A DNA stretch of 64,000 nucleotides from Pseudomonas nunensis (GCF_024296925.1 NZ_CP101125.1:1862501-1926500); one strand, 5' to 3'; counted from the stretch's first letter, positions 9,379 to 18,355 are shown. The notes: generated by a model not told the origin, from the letters alone. Made by a program: numbers and translations.

Positions 9379-10230
9379 TTACTGGGTGCCGAACATCGCG
9401 GTCCAGTAAATCCCTGCGTCACTCTTCGGGTCCACCGCATATGCCGCGCCGAGTTCGCGGAACTGTGGGTTCATCAGGTTGGCGCAGTGCCCCGGGCTGT
9501 TGAGCCAGCCGTCGACGACTTTGCGGGTGGTGTCTTGCCCGGCGGCGATGTTTTCACCGATCTGCTGGGCGATGTAGCCGCCCAGTTCCGCGCGGTCACC
9601 CGGCGTACCGCCCGAGCGGTCCTTGTGGTCGAAGTAATTGTTGTTGGCCATGTCCCGACTGTGGGCTTCGGCAGCGGCGCCCAATGTGGCATTCCAGGCC
9701 AGCGGCGTGGTGGCGGCAAACGGTTGGCCGCCGCACTGACGCGGTTGGGTGCGGGCGGCGTTGAGCAGTTCCAGAAGTTTTTGCCCTTCGGCCTGCGCAT
9801 CGCCCAGACGCCCGCTCAACAGCGGACGCGCGAGCACGATGCGCCACTCGCGGCCCTCACGGCTGACCCCGACATCAATGAATTGCGGGTTCAGCACCAC
9901 CTGACAAAAGCTTTCCTGCACGGCCTGCATCGCCGACTGCGCATCACGCGGGCCGGACAGGGTGATCGCCTGCACATTGACCATCGGATAGCCCGCCCGC
10001 GCCATCGCCTGTTGCAGGTCGACGTTCTGGGTGGCGGAAAGCACCAGGCGTGGATCGGTCGCCAGCGGCGGCAACTCCGGCGACGCCTGGCCGCCGCAAC
10101 GTTGCACCTGACTGCGGTAGGTGTTGATCGACTGAACCAGTTGCGTCTCGTCGGTGGCCAGCGCCGTGGTGGCGAACACCAGGCCCGACGACAACGCCGC
10201 AACACGCAAAACGGATGATAGGACGCGCAT
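9379..10230 (-). CDS. Secreted CAP-domain (SCP/PR-1-like) protein
   Basis: 283 residues. It has a signal peptide (MRVLSSVLRVAALSSGLVFATTALA-TD). The mature N-terminal part is a less conserved region with a Cys pair. The C-terminal half is a bacterial CAP domain: LLELLNAARTQPRQCGG, LAWNATLGAAAEAHSRDMAN, FDHKDRSG, QQIGENIAAGQ, GWLNSPGHCANLMNPQFRELG. The His and Glu residues of the CAP cavity (EAHS, GENI, GHC) are present. Bacterial members are extracytoplasmic and mostly of unknown function. The start at 10230 follows a GGGGG-rich ribosome site; an in-frame ATG 30 nt upstream gives a poorer signal peptide. It is divergent from the SleB-type hydrolase gene. Confidence 0.85.
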   Translation of the reverse strand: MRVLSSVLRVAALSSGLVFATTALATDETQLVQSINTYRSQVQRCGGQASPELPPLATDPRLVLSATQNVDLQQAMARAGYPMVNVQAITLSGPRDAQSAMQAVQESFCQVVLNPQFIDVGVSREGREWRIVLARPLLSGRLGDAQAEGQKLLELLNAARTQPRQCGGQPFAATTPLAWNATLGAAAEAHSRDMANNNYFDHKDRSGGTPGDRAELGGYIAQQIGENIAAGQDTTRKVVDGWLNSPGHCANLMNPQFRELGAAYAVDPKSDAGIYWTAMFGTQ

Positions 10231-10383
10231 GAAAATCCCCCTTGAACGGACTGCGCCCATGATGCGCGATTTCGTCCCGTTCGGGGCAATGGCTTTTTGC
10301 TGTTTGTTCGCGGTTTTATCCAGTGATTTGCGGACTACAATGAAGCGAAGTCGCCTGTCGACGCCCTAGAGAGCCTGCTCATC

Positions 10384-11007
10384 ATGCGCTTCCCGTGGAT
10401 TGCAACCTGCCTCGTATTAACCCTGTTCGCCGGCCAGGTCATGGCAGACGACCAAGAACAAAAAAAGGAAGTGGCAGTGGACAAGGCTCAAGTCCTGGAA
10501 GAGAAAGCCGCCGATAAAGGCAGCACGGCTCCTGCGCCGAAAAAGGCCGAGACCATCACCCAATCCGAAGTCCAGGCGGTTGACCCGGCCGGCACCGCGC
10601 CGCTGGACGAAGCCATCACCTGCATGGCCCGCAGCATTTATTGGGAAGCCAAAGGGAAGGACTCTGCCGACATGGAAGCCGTCGCCAACGTGGTGATGAA
10701 TCGCCTCGGCCACGAGGGCTTTCCGGACACGGTGTGCGGGATCGTCAAGCAGGGCTCGGAAAGGCATGCCTGCCAGTTTTCGTGGTGGTGTGACGGCAAG
10801 CCGGACACGGCTCAGGAGGAAGCGCCTTACGCGATCGCCAAGGAAATCGCACGCAAGGCGTTGAACAAACAACTACCGGATCGCACCCACGGCGCGATGT
10901 ATTTTCATGACCGGACGGTAAAACCGGACTGGGCGCATGAATACATCAAGACCGCCCAGATCGGTCTGTTCACGTTCTACAAACCCCATGACGGCGACGC
11001 GAAATAG
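10384..11007 (+). CDS. Cell wall hydrolase, SleB family
   Basis: 207 residues. The signal peptide (MRFPWIATCLVLTLFAGQVMA-DD) is followed by a charged, low-complexity linker of about 50 residues rich in K, E and A. The hydrolase_2/SleB catalytic domain follows: CMARSIYWEAKGK (catalytic-type Glu), VANVVMNRLGHEGFPDTVCGIV, CQFSWWCDG, HGAMYFHD. These enzymes cleave peptidoglycan glycan strands. In non-sporulating Pseudomonas the homologues act in the periplasm and are not spore-cortex enzymes. The gene is divergent from the CAP-domain gene with a 153-bp shared promoter region, so both may be envelope-related. Confidence 0.87.
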   Translation: MRFPWIATCLVLTLFAGQVMADDQEQKKEVAVDKAQVLEEKAADKGSTAPAPKKAETITQSEVQAVDPAGTAPLDEAITCMARSIYWEAKGKDSADMEAVANVVMNRLGHEGFPDTVCGIVKQGSERHACQFSWWCDGKPDTAQEEAPYAIAKEIARKALNKQLPDRTHGAMYFHDRTVKPDWAHEYIKTAQIGLFTFYKPHDGDAK

Positions 11008-11012
11008 CGCGG

Positions 11013-11081
11013 TCAGGCGTGACCCAGTGCGATGGCAAAGGACACTACGATGACGCAGGCAATCGCCAGATTGAAATTCAT
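11013..11081 (-). CDS. Possible 22-residue hydrophobic peptide
   Basis: On the minus strand an ATG at 11081 opens a 22-codon frame (MNFNLAIACVIVVSFAIALG plus two residues) that reads like a single membrane helix. No Shine-Dalgarno sequence precedes it (CTCCTC), and it may be chance. I record it because its composition is clean for a small membrane peptide and the surrounding 400 bp have no other gene. Confidence 0.15.
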   Translation of the reverse strand: MNFNLAIACVIVVSFAIALGHA

Positions 11082-11216
11082 GAGGAGTTCGTCCGATCTG
11101 TTTTAGGTGGTGCCATGGTGAACAGGTCGGAGGGAAATGAAAAATTCGCTTTTGTGATTTGTATGATCGAGAGAAATGATGGGTCGGCAGTTTGAGGGGT
11201 TGCGCTGACTGTCAGG

Positions 11217-11400
11217 CCGCCTTCGCGAGCAGGCTCGCTCCCACAGGGGATTTGCGATCGACACAGAAAAGGTGACAGATTTATTTTGTTATTCAGCATT
11301 GATGTTGTCTGTCAGGCCGCCTTCGCGAGCAAGCCCGCTCCCACAAGGGGATTTGTGATCGACACAGATTCCCTGTGGGAGCGGGCTTGCTCGCGAAGGG
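11217..11400. repeat. Three REP elements
   Basis: Three REP copies (CGCGAGCAGGCTCGCTCCCAC, GCGAGCAAGCCCGCTCCCAC and the inverted GTGGGAGCGGGCTTGCTCGC). The 414-bp gap 11008-11421 otherwise holds only an AT-richer stretch (11095-11200) with no credible gene except the weak peptide above. Confidence 0.92.
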
Positions 11401-11421
11401 GCCATCAGCCTCTACTCAAAC

Positions 11422-11634
11422 TCAATATCCTTTCCAATGCCCCGGCACCCACACCCACTCGTTGTGAGACCAACGATACTGCCCGGCCACCCAGTGATAA
11501 CCCGGCGCCGGCATCACCGGAACCATTTCAACCCTCGGTGGCGGTCGGTGCGGACGTGCAGGCTCGATGACGCAGCCGGACAGGGTGATCGCCATAAGGC
11601 CGGCGATCATTGTGGTCTTGAATAGTCGGGACAT
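11422..11634 (-). CDS. Small WxxGxW-type lipoprotein
   Basis: 70 residues from the ATG at 11634, preceded by GAGGAA. The lipoprotein signal is MSRLFKTTMIAGLMAITLSG followed by Cys (lipobox LSGC). The mature part is proline-rich (PARPHRPPPRVEMVPVMP) and ends in two aromatic repeats, YHWVAGQYRW and WVWVPGHWKGY, the YxWxxGxW pattern of BcpO-related repeat proteins. Probably attached to the outer or inner membrane. Its function is unknown. It forms a pair with the similar secreted protein 67 bp upstream. Confidence 0.8.
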   Translation of the reverse strand: MSRLFKTTMIAGLMAITLSGCVIEPARPHRPPPRVEMVPVMPAPGYHWVAGQYRWSHNEWVWVPGHWKGY

Positions 11635-11701
11635 TAGTTGATTCCTCGATTCATACAAACCGGCGCCCGGATGGCCAGCCGGTAGATCCAGCGTTCAGAA
11701 C

Positions 11702-12022
11702 TCAACGCACCCAGCGCCCTTCGATCCAGTACCAGTTCGGCCCGCGTGCCTCCCAGTGCCCTGGCATCCAGCGCCCGCCGTGGTGCATCCGCTGCCAGTG
11801 ACCGGGCGCCCATACATAACCGCGACCGTCCCAGCGCCAGTGGCCGTTGTCCCAGGCATAACCGGGACGCGCCATCGGCACTTGTTCCATGCGCACGGGC
11901 GGCGGCGCCTGGCGGATGATGATCTCGGGCTGAGCAAACACCGGCGTGCTCGCCAGCGCTGCCAGCGCCAGAGGGACGAGCAAGACATGCCGCAACTTGA
12001 TCAGGGGGCGCACAACGTTCAT
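11702..12022 (-). CDS. Secreted WxxGxW-repeat protein
   Basis: 106 residues. Start at 12022 after GAGGAG. Signal peptide MNVVRPLIKLRHVLLVPLAL ending FAQ. The mature protein carries four tandem aromatic repeats: YAWDNGHWRWDG, YVWAPGHWQ, GRWMPGHWEARG and YWIEGRWVR. The repeat is the same as in the downstream lipoprotein, so the two are likely co-transcribed paralogues, one soluble and one lipid-anchored. A longer open frame upstream reads through REP DNA and is not real. No enzymatic motif is visible. Confidence 0.82.
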   Translation of the reverse strand: MNVVRPLIKLRHVLLVPLALAALASTPVFAQPEIIIRQAPPPVRMEQVPMARPGYAWDNGHWRWDGRGYVWAPGHWQRMHHGGRWMPGHWEARGPNWYWIEGRWVR

Positions 12023-12135
12023 GACAACTCCTCGAGGCTGGCATCCTGAAAGTGGATGCTGCTGATGAATTGGACGTCGTATCGGGAAAAGATTGGTCCC
12101 GGAGAAAATGAAATTTTCTTCAGGTTGGCGGGTGG

Positions 12136-12228
12136 CCTGTGGCGAGCGAGCCCAGCTCGCGCTGGGCTGCGAAGCGGCCCCTCTGAGAGCGCTGCGCACT
12201 CTAACGGGAGCAAGCTCCCTCGCCACAA
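12136..12228. repeat. REP pair, GGCGAG(G/C)GAG type
   Basis: An inverted pair (CCTGTGGCGAGCGAGC and GGGAGCAAGCTCCCTCGCCAC) between the WxxGxW gene and the GlxA-type regulator. The remaining part of this 295-bp gap shows no gene. Confidence 0.8.
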
Positions 12229-12317
12229 GAGCCTGATGTGATTCAGGGCATTGAAAGGCGTACAGTGCGAACAGGCTGGCCTGAAAATCCATCAGGCCAC
12301 TTTTAAGGTCATGACAG

Positions 12318-13250
12318 ATGCACACTCTCGGACTCATCGTTTACCCCGGTTTCCAGGTGTTGGGCTTGGCCATGTGTGCCACCTTCGAGATGGCCAACAG
12401 CGTCGCGGACGAGCCGGTCTACAGCATCGCCTTGCTCTCGGAGCAAGGCGGTACGGTGCAGACGTCGGCCGGGTTTGGCGTGGAAACCACGGCGTTCGAC
12501 CAGCGCACCTTCGACACTTTGCTGGTGATGGGCGACAACCTGATCCGCCCGGTATCACCAGGGATGGTCGCGTTCTTGCGCCATGCCAGCCAGACCACCC
12601 GGCGCCTGGGGTCGATCTGCACCGGCGCCACCGCCTTGGCCGAAGCCGGTTTGCTCGATGGTCGGCGCGCGACCACGCACTGGTGCCACGCTCGCGCCTT
12701 GCAGCAGGCTTATCCCAAGGTGATCGTCGAAGAGGACCGCATCTTCATCAACGACGGCAATGTCTGGACCGCTGCGGGCATGAGCGCGTGTGTCGATCTG
12801 GCGCTGGCCCTGGTGGAAAAGGATCTCGGCGCCGAAATCGCCCGTCGGGTCGCCCGGCAACTGGTGGTCTATCACCGGCGTGCGGGTGGCCAATCGCAGT
12901 TTTCCGTGATGCTCGAACTTGAGCCCCGCACCGACCGCATCCAGGCCGCACTGACCTACGCCAAGCACAACCTCAAGTCCGCGCTGTCGGTGGAAGAACT
13001 GGCCAGCGCGGCCAATCTCAGCCCGCGCCAGTTCAGTCGGGTGTTCCATGCAGAAACCGGTCAATCACCGGCCAAAGCCGTGGAAAACCTGCGGGTGGAA
13101 GCGGCGCGGCTGATGATGGAAACCGGGCGGCATTCCATCGACGTGGTGGCCACCGACACCGGTTTTGGTGATCGCGAACGCATGCGCCGGGCGTTTATTC
13201 GCGCGTTTGGGCAACCACCCCAAGTGATCCAGCGAGCCAATCGCGGCTGA
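12318..13250 (+). CDS. GlxA/FtrA-type AraC regulator with DJ-1/PfpI domain
   Basis: 310 residues. The N-terminal DJ-1/PfpI-like (class I amidotransferase fold) domain spans about residues 1-170, with the nucleophile-elbow-like SICTGATALAEAGLLDGRRA. The C-terminal AraC HTH pair spans about 205-305 (LSVEELASAANLSPRQFSRVFHAETGQSPAKAVENLRVEAAR and the second helix set VATDTGFGDRERMRRAFIRAFG). Such regulators usually sense small nitrogenous metabolites and activate adjacent catabolic genes. The nitrilase lies immediately downstream on the same strand (95 bp), making it the best candidate target. The start is the first ATG after a plausible leader. Confidence 0.88.
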   Translation: MHTLGLIVYPGFQVLGLAMCATFEMANSVADEPVYSIALLSEQGGTVQTSAGFGVETTAFDQRTFDTLLVMGDNLIRPVSPGMVAFLRHASQTTRRLGSICTGATALAEAGLLDGRRATTHWCHARALQQAYPKVIVEEDRIFINDGNVWTAAGMSACVDLALALVEKDLGAEIARRVARQLVVYHRRAGGQSQFSVMLELEPRTDRIQAALTYAKHNLKSALSVEELASAANLSPRQFSRVFHAETGQSPAKAVENLRVEAARLMMETGRHSIDVVATDTGFGDRERMRRAFIRAFGQPPQVIQRANRG

Positions 13251-13306
13251 TGTCCTAAAAGGTGGTGTATTCGGCATTTGAGACAAAATATGATTGCCGT
13301 AATCTT

Positions 13307-13339
13307 GATCTCGTTGAAGCCCATTCCCTCAATGAGATC
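13307..13339. promoter_or_regulatory. 11-bp inverted repeat just upstream of the nitrilase start
   Basis: GATCTCGTTGA (13307-13317) and TCAATGAGATC (13329-13339) are inverted with one mismatch and an 11-nt spacer. The right arm ends 6 nt before the nitrilase ATG, so the structure would cover the ribosome site as RNA, or could be an operator as DNA. No strong Shine-Dalgarno sequence is seen otherwise. Confidence 0.5.
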
Positions 13340-13345
13340 GCCGCC

Positions 13346-14299
13346 ATGTCCATCGTCAAAGCCGCCGCCGTACAGATCAGCCCGGTCCTTTACAGCCGTG
13401 AAGGCACCGTCAATAAAGTCGTGCAGAAGATTCTCGAACTCGGTGAACAAGGCGTGCAGTTCGCCGTGTTCCCGGAAACCATCGTGCCGTACTACCCGTA
13501 CTTTTCTTTCGTGCAGTCACCGTTTGAAATGGGCGCCGAGCACTACAAGTTACTGGATCAGGCCGTAACGGTGCCTTCCGCTGCAACCGAGGCCATCGGT
13601 GCCGCAGCGAAGCAGGCCAACATGGTCGTGTCCATCGGCGTCAACGAACGTGACGGCGGTACGCTGTACAACGCGCAGTTGCTGTTTGACGCTGACGGCA
13701 CGCTGATCCAGCACCGTCGCAAGATTTCCCCGACTTATCACGAACGCATGGTCTGGGGCATGGGCGACGGCTCGGGCCTGCGCGCCACCGACAGTGCCGT
13801 GGGGCGCATCGGCCAACTGGCGTGCTGGGAACATTACAACCCGCTGGCCCGCTATGCGTTGATGGCCGACGGCGAACAGATCCACGCCTCGATGTACCCC
13901 GGCTCGTTTGCCGGCCCGTTGTTCACCTCGCAAATGGAAGTCAACATTCGCCAGCACGCCCTCGAATCGGCCTGCTTCGTGGTCAACTCCACGGCGTGGC
14001 TCAGCCCGGAACAGCAGGCACAAATCATGGCCGACACCGGTTGCCCGATCGGCCCTATCTCGGGTGGTTGCTTCACCGCGATCATCAGCCCGGATGGCGT
14101 GGTGCTGGGTTCGTTGCAGGAAGGCGAGGGGGAAGTAATCGTCGATCTGGATATGTTCCTGATCGACAAGCGCAAACGCATGATGGATTCACGCGGTCAC
14201 TACAGCCGTCCGGAATTGCTGAGCCTGTTGATCGACCGCACGCCGACCGCGCATGTGCATGAGCGTGGTGTGCAACCTCAACAAGTGGAAGAAGTGTGA
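13346..14299 (+). CDS. Nitrilase (aliphatic/Nit1-type)
   Basis: 317 residues of the CN-hydrolase superfamily that convert a nitrile to carboxylic acid plus ammonia. The catalytic triad is readable: Glu44 in [15 protein letters not shown], Lys126 in [16 protein letters not shown], and nucleophile Cys160 in [16 protein letters not shown]. The second conserved Glu lies in HER. The protein resembles the bacterial Nit1-clade enzymes (opening [18 protein letters not shown]). The open frame extends upstream, but the ATG at 13346 gives the canonical nitrilase start. It follows a GlxA-type regulator. None of the other genes of a multi-gene nit cluster (radical SAM, GNAT, AIR synthase-like) is adjacent. 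The substrate is unknown. Confidence 0.9.
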   Translation: MSIVKAAAVQISPVLYSREGTVNKVVQKILELGEQGVQFAVFPETIVPYYPYFSFVQSPFEMGAEHYKLLDQAVTVPSAATEAIGAAAKQANMVVSIGVNERDGGTLYNAQLLFDADGTLIQHRRKISPTYHERMVWGMGDGSGLRATDSAVGRIGQLACWEHYNPLARYALMADGEQIHASMYPGSFAGPLFTSQMEVNIRQHALESACFVVNSTAWLSPEQQAQIMADTGCPIGPISGGCFTAIISPDGVVLGSLQEGEGEVIVDLDMFLIDKRKRMMDSRGHYSRPELLSLLIDRTPTAHVHERGVQPQQVEEV

Positions 14300-14317
14300 T
14301 TCTGCTGATGCTTTAAA

Positions 14318-14412
14318 TGTGGGAGCGGGCTTGCTCGCGAAGGCGTCAGGTCAGTCGACATAAATGTTGTCTGACACTGCGCTTTCGCGAGCAAGCCCGC
14401 TCCCACAAGGGG
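14318..14412. repeat. REP pair
   Basis: Inverted GTGGGAGCGGGCTTGCTCGC and GCGAGCAAGCCCGCTCCCACA with a spacer of about 50 nt containing GTCGACATAAATGTTGTCTG. It lies between convergent genes (nitrilase and dienelactone hydrolase). Confidence 0.93.
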
Positions 14413-14426
14413 TTTTGCGTTGGGCT

Positions 14427-15125
14427 TTAGAGTTCCATGCCCAGGAAGATCAGGGTATTGCCATGGGCTTCAACCGAGGCGCGCTGGTTGTAGCTGTCGC
14501 GGTGGGAGCAGTTGAAACCATGCTCGGCTTCCGGGTACACCACGATTTCCACGTTGTCGTTGTTGTCGAAACGCTCGGCGATTTTCTCCACGGCTTCCAG
14601 GGGAATGTGGCTGTCCGCTTCACCGAAGTGCATCAGCAACGGCACTTCGATTTCATCGGCGCGGTCGAGTTGGTTCTGGATGCCGCCGCCGTAATAGGCG
14701 ATGGCCACGTCCACGAAGCCGTTGGCGGCGGTGTTGTACGAGAGCATGCCGCCGAAGCAGTAGCCGATGGACGCAATCCCGCCATCCAGGCCCGGGTGGG
14801 CTTTCAGCGCATCGATGGCCAGTTTGATGTCGGCCTGGGCCTTCGTCACGTCGGTGGCGTTCATCAACTCGACGGCTTTTTTCCAGCCGGCCTCGTCGTA
14901 GCCCAGTTCGATGCGCGGGCCGCTGCGCCAGAACAGGTCCGGTGCGATAACCAGGTAGCCGTCGGCAGCGTACTGCTCGACGACCGAGCGGATGTGTTCG
15001 TTGACGCCGAAGATCTCCTGGATCAACACAATCCCCGGACCCTTCTGGGTATGGGGAATCGCCAGGTAAGCGCCGAATTTACCTTCGGGGCTGTCGATCT
15101 CGATCCATTGGGTGGTCACGCTCAT
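14427..15125 (-). CDS. Dienelactone hydrolase family protein
   Basis: 232 residues, an alpha/beta hydrolase of the carboxymethylenebutenolidase family. The catalytic Cys is in ASIGYCFGGMLSY, the Asp region in HFGEADSHIPL, and the His in VVYPEAEHGFNCSH. QEIFGVNEHIR near the N-terminus carries the Glu of the DLH active site. The usual size is 230-240 residues. It is followed by a REP pair and shares strand and spacing with the GST gene upstream (33 bp), so a GST-DLH transcription unit is likely. No chlorocatechol or aromatic-ring genes are adjacent, so the true substrate may be another ester or lactone. Confidence 0.88.
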   Translation of the reverse strand: MSVTTQWIEIDSPEGKFGAYLAIPHTQKGPGIVLIQEIFGVNEHIRSVVEQYAADGYLVIAPDLFWRSGPRIELGYDEAGWKKAVELMNATDVTKAQADIKLAIDALKAHPGLDGGIASIGYCFGGMLSYNTAANGFVDVAIAYYGGGIQNQLDRADEIEVPLLMHFGEADSHIPLEAVEKIAERFDNNDNVEIVVYPEAEHGFNCSHRDSYNQRASVEAHGNTLIFLGMEL

Positions 15126-15158
15126 GGTGGCTCCTGTCTTCAGTGAGGGTTGAGTTTA

Positions 15159-15779
15159 TTACGGTGCGGTGGCCTGGAAACTGGGCAAGGCCTGCAGACG
15201 TTTCCACCACTCGGCGAAACCGTCAACGGCAAATACTTGCCCTGCATCCGGCGTCATGGCGATGTAGGCGCAGCCCGGAGCCAGGTAGAAGTCACCAAAG
15301 CTGGGGGCGAGGCCGGCGATATACGGATCATCGCCTTTTATTTTCATCAGTTCACGCAAAACGCGCTTGGAGTTTTCAATGCCTTTGCGTCGTGAGTCTT
15401 CATTCTTGCCGCCAATAAAGTCTGGAAACAGGTGATAGCCGAACACCGAGACCAGCGAACCATAGCCATAGGAATCATAAATCCCCATGGCCATGTGCGT
15501 GCGAGCACGGTCGTGGGCGTTGTCCGGGGTCAGCGACGGGCCGGGCAGGACTTCATCCAGATAGGCCATGATCGCCGCGGTTTCAATGATCCGGAAACCG
15601 TCGTGATCGATCACCGGCACCTTGCCGAATGGGTGGCGTGCCAGGTGTTCCGGCAGGTGCGGCTCGCCCTTGATGACGTTGACCTGCACCTGATCGAAAT
15701 CCGCGCCTTTTTCCTCCAGTAGCATCTTCACCGTGCGTACATAACTGCTGCCGTCAAAACCATAGAGTGTGAGGCTCAT
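15159..15779 (-). CDS. Glutathione S-transferase family protein
   Basis: 206 residues. The thioredoxin-like N-terminal domain is about residues 1-78 (LTLYGFDGSSYVRTVKMLLE, HPFGKVPVIDHDGFRIIETAAIMAYLDE). FGKVPVI holds the cis-Pro and IIETAAI is the glutathione gamma-glutamyl site (E-T/S). An all-helical C-terminal domain follows. Possible catalytic residue: Ser11/Ser12 after the first strand. One of three GST paralogues in the window. It lies between a DoxX-family gene and a dienelactone hydrolase, all on one strand, suggesting an electrophile or oxidative-stress unit. Confidence 0.88.
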   Translation of the reverse strand: MSLTLYGFDGSSYVRTVKMLLEEKGADFDQVQVNVIKGEPHLPEHLARHPFGKVPVIDHDGFRIIETAAIMAYLDEVLPGPSLTPDNAHDRARTHMAMGIYDSYGYGSLVSVFGYHLFPDFIGGKNEDSRRKGIENSKRVLRELMKIKGDDPYIAGLAPSFGDFYLAPGCAYIAMTPDAGQVFAVDGFAEWWKRLQALPSFQATAP

Positions 15780-15830
15780 GACGATCGCTCCGTTTTAGAG
15801 AGTGTGGGACGTTTTCGAGACACTGACGTT

Positions 15831-16346
15831 TCAGTGGTTGTGACGACGCCAGAAGAATCGAGCCAGCAAGGCATCCAGACTGAGCTTGCCTGCGCCCGAG
15901 AGCAACAGCGGCATAAGGGCGGCGAGGTAGATCAGCGGCAGTTTGAAGTTGCCGTGTCCTTTGTTACTGATGGCGTAGCCTTGCGCGAGTTCACTCAATG
16001 TAGACCAATCGGCCGGCCAGTGAACAGCGGCGGTCGCGACCACGGTGACCACGATCAGAATGACTGTCGAGATCCGCGTGCCGAGGCCGACCAGCAAGGC
16101 GAGGGCGCAGATCAGCTCGGCCCACATCGACAATTCCCAGTTCAGCGTGGCGGGTACGTGGTTGAACGGAAACGGAAAGGCATCCTGGATATCGGCGAAC
16201 CAGTTCTCGCCGTTCCATTTCTCCAGGCCCGACTCGAAAAACTCCCAAGCGAGGAAAATGCGCAGGGTCAGCGGCGCGATCCAGTTGCCGGCGCGGTCGA
16301 GGTTCAGGTGCAGGCCTTTGACGGCCGAAGAAAGTGAAGTGTTCAT
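15831..16346 (-). CDS. DoxX-family membrane protein (HvfX-like)
   Basis: 171 residues with four predicted membrane helices: [54 protein letters not shown], and [38 protein letters not shown] and the closing [12 protein letters not shown] are characteristic DoxX positions. DoxX-type proteins are associated with redox or sulfur stress and, in the HvfABC-X type loci, with small copper-binding peptides. No hvfABC genes are adjacent here. The gene precedes the GST and hydrolase genes with a 51-bp gap. The function remains open. Confidence 0.82.
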   Translation of the reverse strand: MNTSLSSAVKGLHLNLDRAGNWIAPLTLRIFLAWEFFESGLEKWNGENWFADIQDAFPFPFNHVPATLNWELSMWAELICALALLVGLGTRISTVILIVVTVVATAAVHWPADWSTLSELAQGYAISNKGHGNFKLPLIYLAALMPLLLSGAGKLSLDALLARFFWRRHNH

Positions 16347-16512
16347 GGGCTTGATCTCCGTTGAGGGCTTTGATCGGCTGGGCCAATCGACCGGGTCATT
16401 TGATCAAGCGGGTGTATCTGCGGTGTGTCGCGGGGGTGGGGTTTTGAAGCGCTGGTGTGTCTGGGGCGGGGCTGTACACACTCCGATACACAACCTTCCA
16501 AGCAGTGAACCT

Positions 16513-16603
16513 CCCTGTAGGAGCTGCCGAAGGCTGCGATCTTTTGACTTTGCTTTTAAAAACAAGATCAAAAGATCGCAGCCTTCGGCAGCTCCTACAG
16601 GGG
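16513..16603. repeat. Long hairpin repeat, GTAGGAGCTGCCGAAGGCTG type
   Basis: An inverted repeat with arms of about 37 bp (CCCTGTAGGAGCTGCCGAAG continuing through GATCTTTTGA, and its complement) and a loop of about 16 nt. This third REP-like family recurs at 51001-51102. It can act as a terminator between the tail-to-tail spaced genes. Confidence 0.9.
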
Positions 16604-16614
16604 GCAAATCTCAC

Positions 16615-17238
16615 TCAGGAATACGCAACCCGCTGACTACGCTTGTTCTTCACCGCCCACTTACCCACCAACCGCACCGCAATCGCCGCGCACATCATCC
16701 CGAACGGCAGTACATACCAAGCACTCATCGGGATCCGCTTGAAGTTGGAATAGGTAAACACCGCCGCAATCACCCACATGCCGGTCACGTGCAGGGCCTT
16801 CCAGGCTTTGGCGCCGATCAGCCGCGTGGTGGTTTTGAACGACGTCAGAGCCATCAGCAAAATGAACAGATAACCCACCGACCCCGGAATATTGCCCACC
16901 GTGGTTCGCCCCGGCCAGAACTCGGGATTCAACTGCCCGTAGCTATAGATCAGCACCGCATGCACCAGATGCGAAAAGGCAAACGCCAAACCGATAAACC
17001 GGCGCTCGCGCACCAGGGATTTAGTGAACGGCGAGGGCACCAGGACGGCGAAGGCCGACGCCAGGAACGCCGCGAGAAACAGTGCAAACGAAGTCCGGGC
17101 CGTGGCGCGGATGGCGCTGCGCGTGGCTTCCACCAGATCGGGATTGAGCACCAGGATCAGGCCGGTCATCAACAGCACCAGCAAGGACAACAGGCCGAAC
17201 AGCGACCAGCCGTGATAACGAGGAATTGAAGTATTCAT
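16615..17238 (-). CDS. Ferric-reductase-like transmembrane protein
   Basis: 207 residues, six hydrophobic segments (GWSLFGLLSLLVLLMTGLI, ALFLAAFLASAFAVLV, FIGLAFAFSHLVHAVLIYSY, VGYLFILLMALTSF, WKALHVTGMWVIAAVFTYS, VLPFGMMCAAIAVRLVG). Histidine pairs in FSHLVHA and ALHVTG are positioned to ligate b-type haem, as in the FRD/MsrQ-type membrane cytochromes. Start at 17238 after GGAG; the extra 14 codons upstream look untranslated. No flavin- or NAD-binding domain is fused, so a partner reductase would be needed. The gene is divergent from glutaminase. Confidence 0.72.
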   Translation of the reverse strand: MNTSIPRYHGWSLFGLLSLLVLLMTGLILVLNPDLVEATRSAIRATARTSFALFLAAFLASAFAVLVPSPFTKSLVRERRFIGLAFAFSHLVHAVLIYSYGQLNPEFWPGRTTVGNIPGSVGYLFILLMALTSFKTTTRLIGAKAWKALHVTGMWVIAAVFTYSNFKRIPMSAWYVLPFGMMCAAIAVRLVGKWAVKNKRSQRVAYS

Positions 17239-17446
17239 GACAACGCTCCGGAACAAGGGCCGACCAGGGTCAGCAGACAACCCAAGTGTTTCAGCGCGGT
17301 GTGTTGGCGATATGTCCTGAAAGCCTCTTCATGTATCAGGGCGGGCGCCAGATACATTCCTCTACAAAACTGTGATCCGTCCCGGACCAGCGGCGTCTAG
17401 CGACTGTGTCCCCGCAAACCCATGGGGCGAGACTTCGGAACCCGGC

Positions 17447-18355
17447 ATGCAAGCGCTGTTGAACGAGATCCTTGACGCAGTTCGTCCCCTGATCGGCCAG
17501 GGTAAGGTGGCTGACTACATTCCCGCCCTCGGCACCGTGCCGGCCAACCAGTTGGGCATCGCCGTGTATGGCAATGACGGCGAGTTGTATTGTGCTGGCG
17601 ACGCCGAAACGCTGTTCTCGGTACAAAGTATTTCCAAGGTGTTCAGCCTGGTGCAGGCCATCGACCACTCTGGCGAAGCAATCTGGGAACGCTTGGGCCA
17701 CGAGCCGTCCGGCCAGCCGTTCAACTCGTTGGTGCAACTGGAATTTGAACGCGGCCGCCCGCGCAATCCGTTCATCAACGCCGGGGCGCTGGTGATCTGC
17801 GACATCAACCAGTCACGCTTTGCCGCGCCGGCGCTGTCGATGCGCGATTTTGTCCGGCGCCTGTCCGGCAACCCGCAAGTGATGGTGGACGGTAAAGTCG
17901 CCGAGTCCGAATACCAGCACCGCGCACGCAACGCCGCCATGGCGTACCTGATGCAATCCTTCGGCAATTTCCACAACGACGTCGAAGCCGTGTTGCGCAG
18001 CTATTTCAGCCACTGCGCCCTGCGCATGAGTTGCATCGATCTGGCCCGGGCATTCTGCTTTCTGGCCAACGACGGCTTCTGCAAACACAGCGGCGAACAA
18101 ATCCTCACCGCCCGCCAGACCCAGCAAGTCAACTCGATTATGGCCACCAGCGGCCTCTACGACGAGGCCGGCAACTTCGCCTACCGCGTCGGCCTGCCGG
18201 GCAAGAGCGGCGTCGGCGGCGGGATTGTCGCGGTGGTGCCGGGGCAATTCACGGTGTGCGTCTGGTCGCCGGAATTGAATGCGGCCGGCAACTCGCTGGC
18301 GGGGATGGCGGCGCTGGAGTTGTTGAGTCAGCGGATTGGCTGGTCGGTGTTCTAA
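17447..18355 (+). CDS. glsA: Glutaminase
   Basis: 302 residues, the normal length of bacterial serine-type glutaminases that hydrolyse L-glutamine to glutamate plus ammonia. The beta-lactamase-like active site Ser61-x-x-Lys64 is in [12 protein letters not shown]. Other family blocks are [44 protein letters not shown] and [15 protein letters not shown]. The start at 17447 is placed by family alignment; an upstream in-frame start at 17372 adds 25 non-conserved residues. It is followed 88 bp later by a ProA-like dehydrogenase, suggesting a glutamate-linked pair. Confidence 0.93.
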   Translation: MQALLNEILDAVRPLIGQGKVADYIPALGTVPANQLGIAVYGNDGELYCAGDAETLFSVQSISKVFSLVQAIDHSGEAIWERLGHEPSGQPFNSLVQLEFERGRPRNPFINAGALVICDINQSRFAAPALSMRDFVRRLSGNPQVMVDGKVAESEYQHRARNAAMAYLMQSFGNFHNDVEAVLRSYFSHCALRMSCIDLARAFCFLANDGFCKHSGEQILTARQTQQVNSIMATSGLYDEAGNFAYRVGLPGKSGVGGGIVAVVPGQFTVCVWSPELNAAGNSLAGMAALELLSQRIGWSVF

